Shown here one piece after another: positions 33,721-42,946 of a stretch of DNA of 64,000 nucleotides. Origin of the DNA: Candidatus Methanarcanum hacksteinii. GTDB taxonomy: Archaea > Thermoplasmatota > Thermoplasmata > Methanomassiliicoccales > Methanomethylophilaceae. The DNA lies in contig LVVQ01000002.1 in the NCBI GenBank assembly GCA_006954405.1, positions 186,001 through 250,000 on the forward strand, given 5' to 3'. The notes under the pieces are model-generated. The model saw only the letters and a list, made by a program, of their open reading frames with translations, ran no database searches and was not told the DNA's origin. Numbering within the stretch: position 1 is the stretch's first letter; every line of letters starts with the position of its first letter. The position numbers and the translations under genes were made by a program.

Positions 33721-34509
33721 ATGTCATCATACAGAGATGTGATGGATGGAATCCCGAGTATCGACGGAGGGTATGCTGATGGACTCGTAGAGTTCATCAG
33801 AGATACGGTCAGAGGATCAGGGTGCAACGGCGTCGTCATCGGACTCAGCGGAGGCATAGATTCTGCTGTAGTGACGAAATTGGCCGTGGATGCGTTGGGT
33901 GCAGAGAATGTGATCAATGTGTTCATGCCTTCATCTACCACCCCTAAGGATGACCATAGGTGCACATCGGAATTCAGTTCATCCCTCGGTACCGATTATA
34001 GGGTCATCGGCATATCGCCGATGGTCGATGCATTCTCATCTGCTTTGGGTTTGGATGACGGCGATCGTTTGGAGAAAGGGAACATATCCGCAAGATGCAG
34101 GATGATAATCCTTTTCGACATCGCCAAGAGGACGAACCATCTTGTTCTCGGGACATCGAATAGGAGCGAGATGATGATGGGATACTTCACCAAGTTCGGT
34201 GATGGTGCATGCGACGTAGTACCGATTGTGAATCTTTACAAGACACAGGTCAGGGAGCTTGCTAGGATCATCGGGATACCTGAGGATTTCATAACAAAAG
34301 CTCCTTCCGCAGGACTCTGGGATGGGCAGACCGATGAGGATGAGATGGGGATCTTGTACAAAGATCTCGACAATGTGCTGTCCCGTCTGGATTCGATGGG
34401 TGATGCTAAGATATCCGAAATTACAGGTGTTTCCTTGGAAAAGGTATCTGAAATAAGAGAAAAAGTGAGAAAAACAGCTCATAAGAGGGAACCTGCGATA
34501 TCTCCATGA
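33721..34509 (+). CDS. nadE: NAD+ synthase, ammonia-dependent
   Basis: A 262-residue enzyme without a glutaminase domain. The ATP pyrophosphatase P-loop SGGIDSAVVTKLAVDALG is at residues ~45-62, and GTSNRSEMMMGYFTKFGDGA and LWDGQTDEDEMG follow as in the family. It amidates nicotinate adenine dinucleotide. The start could also be the ATG at 33742. It is followed by tRNA-Glu and pncB, giving a local NAD salvage group. Confidence 0.95.
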   Translation: MSSYRDVMDGIPSIDGGYADGLVEFIRDTVRGSGCNGVVIGLSGGIDSAVVTKLAVDALGAENVINVFMPSSTTPKDDHRCTSEFSSSLGTDYRVIGISPMVDAFSSALGLDDGDRLEKGNISARCRMIILFDIAKRTNHLVLGTSNRSEMMMGYFTKFGDGACDVVPIVNLYKTQVRELARIIGIPEDFITKAPSAGLWDGQTDEDEMGILYKDLDNVLSRLDSMGDAKISEITGVSLEKVSEIREKVRKTAHKREPAISP

Positions 34510-34566
34510 TATGAACTGAGAAAAAGGTTTATTTATGGGATTGTAATCTGCGATTTGCTATTATTC

Positions 34567-34639
34567 GCTCCTGTGGTGTAGCGGCCAATCATGGAGCCCT
34601 CTCGAGGCTCCGACACGGATTCGAATTCCGTCAGGAGCA
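34567..34639 (+). tRNA. tRNA-Glu (anticodon CTC)
   Basis: Acceptor GCTCCTG/CAGGAGC, anticodon stem GAGCC/GGCTC around loop CTCTCGA, T arm ACGGA-TTCGAAT-TCCGT, discriminator A, encoded CCA at 34640-34642. Confidence 0.95.
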
Positions 34640-34763
34640 CCAATCTAATATCAAATAATCACACTGGACGTTCGTTCTGTGTGTCAGATTCATATATTTC
34701 CATCTATGGGAATCGGATTTGGCTCTACGGCCCTTCTTAAATAGTAAGTCATGGATTAACACG

Positions 34764-36197
34764 ATGATGAATCCAAGGAATATCCCCCTCTTATGCGATT
34801 ACTACGAATACACGATGGGTAATGGGTACATGGAGAACGGTCTCTCAGATCGTATCGTCTATTTCGATATATTCTTCAGACGCGTACCTGACAACGGTGG
34901 ATTCGCTATCGCAGCGGGTCTTGAACAATTGATCAGCTACATAACCGAGCTAAGGTTCGATGAGAGCGATATCGAGTTCATGCGTTCAAAGGGGATATTC
35001 GGAGAGAGGTTCTTGGAATATCTGAAGGATTTCCATTTCACAGGAGATATCTATGCAGTTCCTGAGGGTACGCCTGTGTTCCCTGGCGAACCAGTGGTCA
35101 CCATAAGGGCGAATGCGATAGAGGCACAGATCCTGGAGACATTTGCGCTTCTAACGATAAACCATCAAACTCTGATAGCTACGAAATCAAGCCGTATCGT
35201 ACGTGCTGCCGAGGGAAGGACTGTGTTAGAATTCGGTTCGAGACGTGCACAGGGTACGGATGCGGCAATACTCGGTGCGAGGGCAGCATACATCGCAGGC
35301 TGTGGCGGTACGGCATGTACTGTCAGCGACAAGTGGTACGGAGTCCCTGCAAGCGGAACAATGGCCCACTCATGGGTGCAGATGTTCCCAACGGAATACG
35401 ATGCGTTCATGGCATTCTGTAAATTGTACCCTGATAATGCTACAGTCCTCGTCGATACATACAACACCTTGAAGAGTGGTATTCCGAATGCTATCAAGGT
35501 CTTCAAGGAACTCGGTCTGAGGAAATGCGCCATCCGTTTGGATTCTGGTGATTTCTCGTTCCTCACAAAGGAGGCGAGGAAGATGCTGGATGAGGCTGGC
35601 CTCAGGGATTGTAAGATCATCGTTTCGAATGCTTTGGATGAGTGGTTGATACGCGATCTGATAAAACAGGGTGCGATGATAGACGGATTCGGCGTAGGGG
35701 ACAATCTCATAACGTCGCACAGTGACCCTGTCTTCAATGGTGTGTATAAATTGGTCGCCATGGAGGATGAGAACGGCGACATAATACCTAGGATCAAGAT
35801 CTCAGAGAATATGGGCAAACTAACCACGCCCGGTTTCAAGAAGGTCTACAGGATCTATGACAAACATGGGAAGGCATTGGCCGATCAAGTATGTCTTCAC
35901 GATGAGATCATCGATGAATCCGAACCACTTGTGCTGTTCGATCCCGATGCGACATGGAAGAGGAAGACCGTGACGGACTATGTCGCCAAGGAACTTCTCG
36001 TACAAGTGATCAAGGATGGTAAGCTTGTATACGATCTTCCGTCGCTCGAGGAGATAAGGGCATATCACAGAGAACAGATGGATACTCTCTGGGATGAGGT
36101 CAAACGTTTCACGAACCCCCACCAGTACTATGTGGATCTGTCTCAAAGATTGTGGGATCTGAGGGACTCTTTGGTCCGCAGTAACGGGCTCCGTTGA
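34764..36197 (+). CDS. pncB: Nicotinate phosphoribosyltransferase
   Basis: A 477-residue enzyme starting at ATG 34764 (MMNPRNIPLLCDYYEYTM). The NAPRTase pattern is clear: LCDYYEYTMGNGYMENG, FGSRRAQGTDAAILGARAAYIAGC with the catalytic-loop basic residues, IRLDSGDFSFL and FGVGDNLITSHSDPVF. It makes nicotinate mononucleotide from nicotinate, PRPP and ATP, feeding the nadE-encoded enzyme upstream. An unlikely longer frame begins at 34719. The length and C-terminal extension fit the bacterial/archaeal class. Confidence 0.95.
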   Translation: MMNPRNIPLLCDYYEYTMGNGYMENGLSDRIVYFDIFFRRVPDNGGFAIAAGLEQLISYITELRFDESDIEFMRSKGIFGERFLEYLKDFHFTGDIYAVPEGTPVFPGEPVVTIRANAIEAQILETFALLTINHQTLIATKSSRIVRAAEGRTVLEFGSRRAQGTDAAILGARAAYIAGCGGTACTVSDKWYGVPASGTMAHSWVQMFPTEYDAFMAFCKLYPDNATVLVDTYNTLKSGIPNAIKVFKELGLRKCAIRLDSGDFSFLTKEARKMLDEAGLRDCKIIVSNALDEWLIRDLIKQGAMIDGFGVGDNLITSHSDPVFNGVYKLVAMEDENGDIIPRIKISENMGKLTTPGFKKVYRIYDKHGKALADQVCLHDEIIDESEPLVLFDPDATWKRKTVTDYVAKELLVQVIKDGKLVYDLPSLEEIRAYHREQMDTLWDEVKRFTNPHQYYVDLSQRLWDLRDSLVRSNGLR

Positions 36198-36275
36198 GTT
36201 ATAAATCCTATCGATTTGATAGGTACGGTAATGTTAAAATACTGAGCAGAGGATAGGAAGTATCAAGGGGTTAAG

Positions 36276-36479
36276 ATGGCAGCGGCAAGATCTGAAAAGA
36301 TGAAACAGGTCCTGAGTGTCATAGACGACAACGGAAAATGTACGGCGAGAGATATATGCGATTCCCTTGGTCTTAACGCAAGGGAAGTCAGCGGTATCCT
36401 AAAAGGCCTCCGTCTCAGAGGACTCGTTCGTATAGTAGAGACACGTAGCCACTCCGGAAACGTTTGGTCTAAGAACTGA
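36276..36479 (+). CDS. Small winged-helix DNA-binding protein
   Basis: A 67-residue protein consisting of one winged-helix domain: MKQVLSVIDDNGKCTARDIC, recognition helix AREVSGILKGLRLRGLV and wing IVETRSHSGNVWS. Archaeal genomes carry many such single-domain regulators. The gene stands alone between pncB and a hairpin terminator at 36505-36540; its target cannot be told. Confidence 0.8.
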   Translation: MAAARSEKMKQVLSVIDDNGKCTARDICDSLGLNAREVSGILKGLRLRGLVRIVETRSHSGNVWSKN

Positions 36480-36504
36480 GTTCTGGTTAGATTGTGAACG
36501 ATCC

Positions 36505-36540
36505 AAAGGTACGGGCCGATGAACAGGCTCGCATACCTTT
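36505..36540 (+). terminator. Terminator of the small winged-helix gene
   Basis: AAAGGTA (36505-36511) and TACCTTT (36534-36540) with inner GGCC/GGC pairing, followed by a T-rich tract. Confidence 0.5.
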
Positions 36541-36638
36541 GACTTTTATTTTGCTTTATCAGACTATTCTGTAAATCGTTTGATGAATATCTATCGGATA
36601 TGACATAGCGTCATCCGAACATTGATGATAATTATATG

Positions 36639-36658
36639 GCCGAGGCTAACGCCTCGGC
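36639..36658 (-). terminator. Terminator of the 36669 gene
   Basis: GCCGAGGC-TAAC-GCCTCGGC, 10 bp after the stop codon on the minus strand. Confidence 0.65.
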
Positions 36659-36668
36659 AGATTGTTTC

Positions 36669-36929
36669 TCATTCGATCTTGACTGCTGTGTCAGGACGGA
36701 TGAAGTTGATGAACTCCTTGAGTATGTTCTCGAGGTATGTGTCAAGTTGATCCGCAGGTTTCTCATAGGGCGGGTTCATCCATTTCTTTACGAACTCGAT
36801 GAGTTCAACGCTTGTACACCCATCTGAGTGCTGCTCAGCGTAGTCTGCCCAGACCTTACTGTTGATACGGAATCCCATGGTCTGTTTGAGTTCTACGATT
36901 TCAGCTTGTGTAATCGGGTAGGATTTCAT
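36669..36929 (-). CDS. Small helical protein, unknown function
   Basis: An 86-residue acidic protein (MKSYPITQAEIVELKQTMGF..) predicted helical, with several Trp residues and the segment FVKKWMNPPYEKPADQLDTYLENILKEFI. No metal or nucleotide motif. It is a single-gene unit with its own hairpin. I do not recognise the family. Confidence 0.65.
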   Translation of the reverse strand: MKSYPITQAEIVELKQTMGFRINSKVWADYAEQHSDGCTSVELIEFVKKWMNPPYEKPADQLDTYLENILKEFINFIRPDTAVKIE

Positions 36930-37044
36930 GAAGGTGAATGTTAGTAGGACAATATATCAATATTGCGATTCTACGGGCCGTAATCACACTGCATACTCGC
37001 AGTTATATGCAGTATAAATCATCATAATCCGATGGATTATGCTC

Positions 37045-37977
37045 TCATTCCTTCACATCGCTAGATTGCGTTGCAGGTTCTTTGAATTTCAAAGAAAGTA
37101 TCACTGTGATCGCAAGCACTGTGATTATGACCAACAACGATGCGAGCACAGGGATCTCTATGAATTTCTCTGTGAGCAGTTTGAATGCTACGAATGCAAG
37201 GATTATGCCCAGACCATAGTTGAGGAATCTCAAGGATTTCATGGATTCCTTTATTGTGAAGTACAATGACCTGAGGCCCATTATCGCAAAGATGTTGGAG
37301 GTGTACACGATAAAAGTATCCGTCGAGATCGCCAATACCGCAGGGATCGAGTCCAATGCGAAGATGACGTCGGAGAGTTCGATGACGATGACGCACAACA
37401 AGAGAGGGGTCATTATGAGTTTTCCATCTACTCTTGTGAAGAATTTATCGCCGTCGAGTTCAGGGGATGTCTTGAAGACTTTTGATAACCATATCGCCAT
37501 CTTGTTCTCTTCTTCCTCTCCGTTCTTCTTGAAGATCGTCTTCAATGCTGCTATGAGCAGGATGATTCCGAAGATGTAGATCACGATGTCGAATCTCTCC
37601 ATCAATTCGGCACCTGCGAATATGAATATCGCACGGAAGATCAATGCACCGAATATGCCGTAATAGAGAGCTTTGTGCTGATAGTCATCTGGTATCTTGA
37701 AGAATGAGAATATGAGTATGAACACGAAGAGGTTATCGATGCTCATCGATTCCTCGACGATATATCCTGTGTAGAATTCTATAGCCTTATCCGTACCTAA
37801 TGTGAAGAGAACGAATATGCCGAACAACACAGCAATCGAGATCCATACGATGGTCATCCTGATTGCTTTCTTCGCGTCAATGTGTTTCGACCCTCTGTTG
37901 AACAGACCGAGGTCGAATGCCATAAGCACGGCGACAAGCGCTAGAAATCCCACCCAGAACCAGATGCTCTCAGTCAT
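37045..37977 (-). CDS. TerC-family membrane protein
   Basis: A 310-residue protein with about nine membrane helices. The TerC hallmarks are present: SMSIDNLFVFILIFSFFKIP near residue 80 and ELSDVIFALDSIPAVLAISTDTFIVYTSNIFAIMGLRSLYF near 205-245, with the paired acidic residues used in metal (Mn2+) transport. It is the Alx/TerC type, expected to move or exchange manganese or calcium. A divalent-metal ZIP transporter gene lies just upstream on the same strand, separated by a terminator. Confidence 0.93.
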   Translation of the reverse strand: MTESIWFWVGFLALVAVLMAFDLGLFNRGSKHIDAKKAIRMTIVWISIAVLFGIFVLFTLGTDKAIEFYTGYIVEESMSIDNLFVFILIFSFFKIPDDYQHKALYYGIFGALIFRAIFIFAGAELMERFDIVIYIFGIILLIAALKTIFKKNGEEEENKMAIWLSKVFKTSPELDGDKFFTRVDGKLIMTPLLLCVIVIELSDVIFALDSIPAVLAISTDTFIVYTSNIFAIMGLRSLYFTIKESMKSLRFLNYGLGIILAFVAFKLLTEKFIEIPVLASLLVIITVLAITVILSLKFKEPATQSSDVKE

Positions 37978-38072
37978 TCAACTCGGGTTACGGGGATCAA
38001 TTAAAAGAACATTACCCATCGAAACATCAACTGGCCACCCATCATAAGGCGAATATGTGATGGGTGAACGAA

Positions 38073-38092
38073 GGCGGCACATTTGTGCCGCC
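38073..38092 (-). terminator. Terminator of the ZIP transporter gene
   Basis: GGCGGCAC-ATTT-GTGCCGCC, directly beyond the ZIP stop codon. Confidence 0.7.
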
Positions 38093-38097
38093 ATGAT

Positions 38098-38880
38098 TCA
38101 ATGCCCATGGCCGATGAGAAGGAACACACCTGCGGCGATAGCTATCCCGATTATGAGCATCAGGAATGCTCTGACATCCTGATTCTTCCTGTGGAATGCT
38201 TCGGGAATCATATCGCACAATGCGACATACATGAACGTACCTGCCGAGAACGCGAGAGGTATCCCAACCATACCATCGACCGACATTCCGTTCAAGACAA
38301 GGAATGAGATCACGGTGGCGATCGGCGTTATGCATGAGAATGCGAAGAGATATTTCATGATCGTCGATCTCTTCAGATCCGTCAGCAAGAATGTGGATGA
38401 CAAAGAGAACAGCACCACGAATTTGTGTATGCACATCCCGCCAAGCGCTATTATTGCGATATTAGGGTCAGCGATCAACGATGTCGCCAATACAAGACCG
38501 TCAACGAATGCATGGACCGACAATCCGATGAATGCTGATAATGATGCTATGCTGTGTGCATGCTCGTCCTCGTGACATTCCTCCGAGCATTCATTGGAGT
38601 GGATATGTTTGATCAGAACATCCACGCCTAGTATGACCAAGAAACCGAACATCGTGGAGATCATCATGATCTCTGCGGATTGTCCTCCTTCGGCACATTC
38701 CTCTATCGCCTCAGGCATCAGCAAGAAGAATAGTATGCCAAGGAATATGCCGGCACTCAATGCTACGAGAAGATGTATCTGTTTGTCCGTCAGTTTTCTG
38801 ATGAACGGCGTATATGCACCCGCCATCGCAACGGCTAACAGGACGATCGTGTACACAAGAAATGTTACTAGGATTTCCAT
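38098..38880 (-). CDS. ZIP-family divalent metal transporter
   Basis: A 260-residue, eight-helix importer. The central His-rich loop HSNECSEECHEDEHAH precedes the metal-binding helices IGLSVHAFVDGLVLA (H-x-F-x-D-G) and GGMCIHKFVVLFSL (H-K), the ZIP signature; the second helix has HK in place of the usual HExxE glutamate. It shares a 92-bp divergent promoter with the nickel-regulator-like gene on the plus strand, where a palindrome could let NikR control it. Zn, Fe, Mn or Ni are possible substrates. Confidence 0.9.
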   Translation of the reverse strand: MEILVTFLVYTIVLLAVAMAGAYTPFIRKLTDKQIHLLVALSAGIFLGILFFLLMPEAIEECAEGGQSAEIMMISTMFGFLVILGVDVLIKHIHSNECSEECHEDEHAHSIASLSAFIGLSVHAFVDGLVLATSLIADPNIAIIALGGMCIHKFVVLFSLSSTFLLTDLKRSTIMKYLFAFSCITPIATVISFLVLNGMSVDGMVGIPLAFSAGTFMYVALCDMIPEAFHRKNQDVRAFLMLIIGIAIAAGVFLLIGHGH

Positions 38881-38918
38881 AACGCATCTTAATTGGAAGG
38901 ATTATTAAAATATTGGTT

Positions 38919-38935
38919 CATTGTTATTAACAATG
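38919..38935. promoter_or_regulatory. Palindromic operator between ZIP and nikR
   Basis: CATTGTTA-T-TAACAATG, a perfect 8-bp inverted repeat around one base, in the centre of the 92-bp divergent region. Its AT-rich half-sites differ from the E. coli NikR site, so this is a candidate site, not a recognised one. Confidence 0.65.
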
Positions 38936-38972
38936 ATACTCTCTGAGTGTCCTTTCTTAATAACGTGATATC

Positions 38973-39356
38973 ATGGCGATAGTAAGTGTCTCACTCTCTG
39001 ACGAATATTTGGAGGAATTGGATAGCATACAGAACTACTACGGTCTGAACGGCAGAAGCGAGGCTATCAGGCATTCGATCAAGTCCGCTGAGACCGAGAT
39101 GAAGGAGATATCCGATATCGATGGACATGTCGAAGGCGTTCTAGTGATCGTACATGGAAACCATGATGACATGTGGATGTCGAAGATATATCACAGATAC
39201 GAGGGACAGATCAAGACACAGTTGCATTCGCACCTGTTGAACATGAAGTGTCTTGAGGTCATGATAATATCCACGGATTCATCGACGATGAGGAACATAC
39301 TGAAAGAGATATACTCCGTCGGCAAGGCGGATTATGTGAAATTCGTCAGAGGTTGA
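38973..39356 (+). CDS. nikR: NikR-family nickel-responsive regulator
   Basis: A 127-residue ribbon-helix-helix protein: MAIVSVSLSDEYLEELDSIQ (ribbon and helix A), YGLNGRSEAIRHSIK (helix B), then an ACT-like metal domain. The nickel ligands are visible as an early His (HRYEG), then LHSHLLNMKCLEV (H-x-H and Cys), matching the four NikR ligands. Nickel control fits a methanogen, which needs nickel for F430 and hydrogenases. The gene is divergent from a ZIP transporter. Confidence 0.93.
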   Translation: MAIVSVSLSDEYLEELDSIQNYYGLNGRSEAIRHSIKSAETEMKEISDIDGHVEGVLVIVHGNHDDMWMSKIYHRYEGQIKTQLHSHLLNMKCLEVMIISTDSSTMRNILKEIYSVGKADYVKFVRG

Positions 39357-39486
39357 ATCATTCTCGATCCTAGGTTATTGCTCTCTGGCTCGAATGGATC
39401 ATTGAGAATCTACGGAATTATTTTTGATAGATTTAACGAAGTATTTATTTACAGTCACACCGATAACTTCGACGGATGGGATTAGA

Positions 39487-41292
39487 ATGGGTTCTAGAAA
39501 CCTAGATGGCAGCGTCAGCTTTGCAAAGGGCATTCTAAGGAATGCTACTAGGAAGTTTAACAAATTCGTAGATTCAGCATTATCCACATATGAGGAATCT
39601 ACAGGAAAGAAATTGAGGCATGAGGGTGACGGCGTACATTTAGCCGACGGCCCAGAATTCTGTATGGAGATCAAGAGGCATACTGTTGAGGCGGAGGTTG
39701 CTGAGGTCACACCTGTCAACGTACCTCTTCAGACCACAGTTGTCGCAGAGGTTCCAGTAACACAGATTCCAGAGGCAATACCTGAGAACATAGTGGCAGA
39801 ATGTCCGAACAATGTATTCGTGTATGAGGAGATCGAACCAGTCGTTAGTGTCGAGCCTGTTGCGAATGGGGTGCCTGTCGTAGAACAGACGCCTGTGGTC
39901 ATGGATGTTCTGAAGGACATTCCAGAGAACATCGCGGTAGAGTGTCCGGTCGATATGCCTATTCACGAGGAGATCGAATCGATCGCACCTGCTGTGGAAA
40001 AGGCGCCTCTCCAGATGGCTGAGGTTCCAGTCGCAGAGATCGTATCTAAAGATGTCGCGACAGAATTCCAGGGTGGCGGATATGTATGCGAGGAGATCGA
40101 ATCGATCGAACCTGCGATGGAAGAAGTAGAGGTCCAGGCATCAGTCACTCCTGAGGTTCCAGTCGCAGAGGTCGTACCTGAAGATGTCGTAGCAGAATGT
40201 CCGGTCGATGCACCCGTTTATGAGGTCGTCGAACCAATAGCACCTATCGTGGAAGAGGTAGAGATTCAGGAATCAGTCGTCCCTGAGACCGTACCTGAAG
40301 AGATTGCAGTGGAATCATCGAATGATGTATTCGAGAATGAGTGTTCTGAGCCGATAGCACATGTAGAACCTGCCGTCGAGGAAGTTCCATTGATCGAACA
40401 GGTCCCTGTCGTTGCAAACGACTGTCTTTTGGTCATGGTCACAGATGTAGGTGAGATCGAGGAAGCATCATTCGTCGAAGAATCAGAACCGATCGTTGCA
40501 GATGAGATGGATCACATGGGTGAGGTCGAGATCGTAGAGGAACAGGTGTCGGATCTCACATGCGTCAAAGAGGAAGCGTTCTCCAATTACGGCGCACCTT
40601 CTGGAGAGACAACGTTCGATGAGGAATTCAGCATCGTCTCGATACCAAGCACATTCCAGGAAGTAGCAACATCATCGATGGCAGAGAGTATGCCTTCATT
40701 CCACCATGACTTCGAGCAGGAGACAGTGGAGATCGATGATGGCGTGGATTTCGATGATACGTATGAGGACATCGTAGCGGAATGCATCGTCAACGATGTG
40801 ATGCCAAAGCTCGTTCCCGAAGTCTACGAAGAGAAGTTCGTCCCTGAATACGTCATCTCAAATATCGACGAGCCTGTATTGGAATCCACAATAGTCGAAG
40901 TACCTGTCAAGTTCATTCCAGAGTACGTGATATCAGAGATCGAGGAGCCTAAGGTCGAATCCACAGTTGTGGATGTGCCTGTCAAGTTCGTCCCCGAATA
41001 TGTGATAACGAACATCGAGGAACCGATCGCAGAATCCACAATAGTGAATGTTCCTGCGAAGATCATTCCTGAATGCGCAGTATCGGAGATCGAAGAACCT
41101 ATGGTAGAGCCTGCGGTGGCAGATGTTTCCGAACCAGTCATAGAGGCTCAACCGTTCGTTAATCCGGTGACGACAACAGCCGTCTTCAGATTCGCATTCG
41201 CATCGACATCGATGCCCGGAAAGACAGGATTCAGTTTCCAGCTGGGGAAGAAGAACAAGGTAAACGAGTTCATCAACGGACCTGGACAATGA
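39487..41292 (+). CDS. Acidic Val/Pro/Glu repeat protein, unknown function
   Basis: A 601-residue protein starting at ATG 39487 (MGSRNLDGSV), about 45 bp after a TATA-like GTATTTATT. No signal peptide or membrane helix. About 60 ordinary residues precede a long low-complexity part with Val-Pro and Glu-rich blocks. Around five imperfect units read ..(V/I)AECPVDxPVYEEIEPI.... Near the C-terminus four units of exactly 25 codons begin at 40834, 40909, 40984 and 41059 (KFVPEYVISNIDEP.. then ESTIVEVP). The last ~50 residues (AVFRFAFAS..GFSFQLGKK) are again ordinary. It resembles a flexible scaffold or surface stalk. Confidence 0.75.
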   Translation: MGSRNLDGSVSFAKGILRNATRKFNKFVDSALSTYEESTGKKLRHEGDGVHLADGPEFCMEIKRHTVEAEVAEVTPVNVPLQTTVVAEVPVTQIPEAIPENIVAECPNNVFVYEEIEPVVSVEPVANGVPVVEQTPVVMDVLKDIPENIAVECPVDMPIHEEIESIAPAVEKAPLQMAEVPVAEIVSKDVATEFQGGGYVCEEIESIEPAMEEVEVQASVTPEVPVAEVVPEDVVAECPVDAPVYEVVEPIAPIVEEVEIQESVVPETVPEEIAVESSNDVFENECSEPIAHVEPAVEEVPLIEQVPVVANDCLLVMVTDVGEIEEASFVEESEPIVADEMDHMGEVEIVEEQVSDLTCVKEEAFSNYGAPSGETTFDEEFSIVSIPSTFQEVATSSMAESMPSFHHDFEQETVEIDDGVDFDDTYEDIVAECIVNDVMPKLVPEVYEEKFVPEYVISNIDEPVLESTIVEVPVKFIPEYVISEIEEPKVESTVVDVPVKFVPEYVITNIEEPIAESTIVNVPAKIIPECAVSEIEEPMVEPAVADVSEPVIEAQPFVNPVTTTAVFRFAFASTSMPGKTGFSFQLGKKNKVNEFINGPGQ

Positions 41293-41466
41293 TAAATTAA
41301 CGATCAATCAACTAAACCTTTTACCCATCCATTTCATTTTATTGATATTGATTTTCTACGATATTCGAATAGAATTCTTATGATATCGTTGGTCATCTTT
41401 GAAATTCGAATCACTGCAAAATCGCTTTCCCTCTTTATTTTATAGGGAAAGAATATACGGCGAAAC

Positions 41467-42765
41467 ATGGAACTAGTGAGTATCCTGTTGATGCTTTTCG
41501 TTATCTTCGTAGCAGCGAAGTTAGCGTCTCTTCTTTTCAGCAAGTTCGGTATACCGGGCCTCGTAGGGGAGATTCTGGTCGGTATCATTCTGGCCATAAG
41601 TATAGGCGATAGTTCGATCGCTCAATTCTTGGGACTGTATGAGATTCATGATGGTGTCCGTTCTAACGGCGATAATTTCGAGATCCTTCATGTCCTTGCG
41701 GAACTCGGTGTGATGTTCCTCCTATTCTCTGTCGGTCTTGAGACCCGCGTCAAGGATCTCATGTCAGTAGGTAAGACGGCATTCCTGGTAGCATTGTTAG
41801 GAGTGATAATCCCGTTCATCCTCGGATTCATCTATGTGGACATGGTCTACATGCAGGGTCACACGCAATACGCATTGTTCCTTGGTGCGGCGATGGTCGC
41901 TACGAGTGTTGGTATAACTGCACGTGTGATCAAGGATAAACATCTGATCGATGCCAAGGAATCAAGGATTATCATCGGCGCAGCTGTGATAGACGATGTC
42001 CTCGGTATGATCGTTCTTGCGATTGTGTCTGGTATGGCAGGATCATCAGGTGACATTGATGTCGGACATATCCTCTTGATAACCGCTGAGGCATTCATCT
42101 TCGTGATCGCTGTTATGGTATTCGCAGGAAAAGGTGTTCCGAAGATCCATGCTGCGATACAGGCAAGGAATGAGAGGAAATGGAAGGAGGATAATAACTA
42201 CGTTCCTGTCAAACTGAATATGTTGGCAGTAGCCATCGCAGCATGTTTCGGATTCGCATGGCTTGCTGAGTTCATAGGGCTTGCAGCCATCATAGGTTCT
42301 TTCCTTGCAGGTATGATATTCGCAGACTATGCATTCGAGTGGAAATTGGAGGAGAAAATCGAAGGTATCACGACATTCCTTGTGTCGTTCTTCTTCGTCT
42401 ATGTCGGATTGATGGTCGACATAAGTGCTGTGACCACTGAGGTCATAATATCATTCGTAGCAGTCCTTATCCTCGCTATCATCGGTAAATACTTCGGATG
42501 CGGACTTGGTGCGAAACTCGGTGACAAGACGACCGATAGGAATTCGTTCAATATCATCGGTATCGGTATGATCCCTAGGGGGGAGGTCGGTATCATCGTT
42601 GCATCGATCGGATTGGGGATATTCGGTAATGAGTTCCTGCCGTTGTACACGATCGTTGTATTGATGTCCGTGGCTACGACGATAATAGCACCTCCGTTGT
42701 TATCGATCGCATTTGGTAAGAAGTACAAGGATGAGTTCATAATCCAACCTGAGGATCGTCTCTGA
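41467..42765 (+). CDS. Cation:proton antiporter (CPA2/KefB type)
   Basis: A 432-residue protein with about 12-13 membrane helices. The monovalent-cation exchanger core is seen in FGIPGLVGEILVGIILAISIG, ELGVMFLLFSVGLETRV, AAVIDDVLGMIVLA (the conserved Asp-Asp) and IGMIPRGEVGIIVASIG. No TrkA/KTN domain is attached, unlike many Kef proteins. It should exchange Na+ or K+ for H+, useful for ion-gradient maintenance in a methanogen. It is a single-gene unit with a strong hairpin downstream. Confidence 0.92.
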   Translation: MELVSILLMLFVIFVAAKLASLLFSKFGIPGLVGEILVGIILAISIGDSSIAQFLGLYEIHDGVRSNGDNFEILHVLAELGVMFLLFSVGLETRVKDLMSVGKTAFLVALLGVIIPFILGFIYVDMVYMQGHTQYALFLGAAMVATSVGITARVIKDKHLIDAKESRIIIGAAVIDDVLGMIVLAIVSGMAGSSGDIDVGHILLITAEAFIFVIAVMVFAGKGVPKIHAAIQARNERKWKEDNNYVPVKLNMLAVAIAACFGFAWLAEFIGLAAIIGSFLAGMIFADYAFEWKLEEKIEGITTFLVSFFFVYVGLMVDISAVTTEVIISFVAVLILAIIGKYFGCGLGAKLGDKTTDRNSFNIIGIGMIPRGEVGIIVASIGLGIFGNEFLPLYTIVVLMSVATTIIAPPLLSIAFGKKYKDEFIIQPEDRL

Positions 42766-42777
42766 CGGTTGGAGTGT

Positions 42778-42808
42778 GATGGGCCTTAGAGATACTCTGA
42801 GGCCCATC
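42778..42808 (+). terminator. Terminator of the antiporter gene
   Basis: GATGGGCCT and AGGCCCATC pair around a 13-base loop, 12 bp beyond the stop codon. Confidence 0.65.
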
Positions 42809-42946
42809 CGATACTCACTTTCTCATATCCAATCATTTCAGTGATCGGGATTATTCTCTCAATTCCATTGTAAATACAGGATTATAGAATAGAAAGAATC
42901 ACAAAGCATTCGCTAGTTGATGAAAAATGATGTAACTGAAATGGTT

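Noticed and set aside
36480..36668. Possible small RNA between the winged-helix gene and the 36669 gene
   Set aside because: The two hairpins are placed as terminators of the flanking genes and nothing else supports a separate RNA.
39487..41292. CRISPR array, suggested by regular repeats
   Set aside because: The 75-bp units lie in one open frame as 25-codon repeats, with no short identical repeat and unique spacer pattern. No CRISPR array was seen elsewhere.
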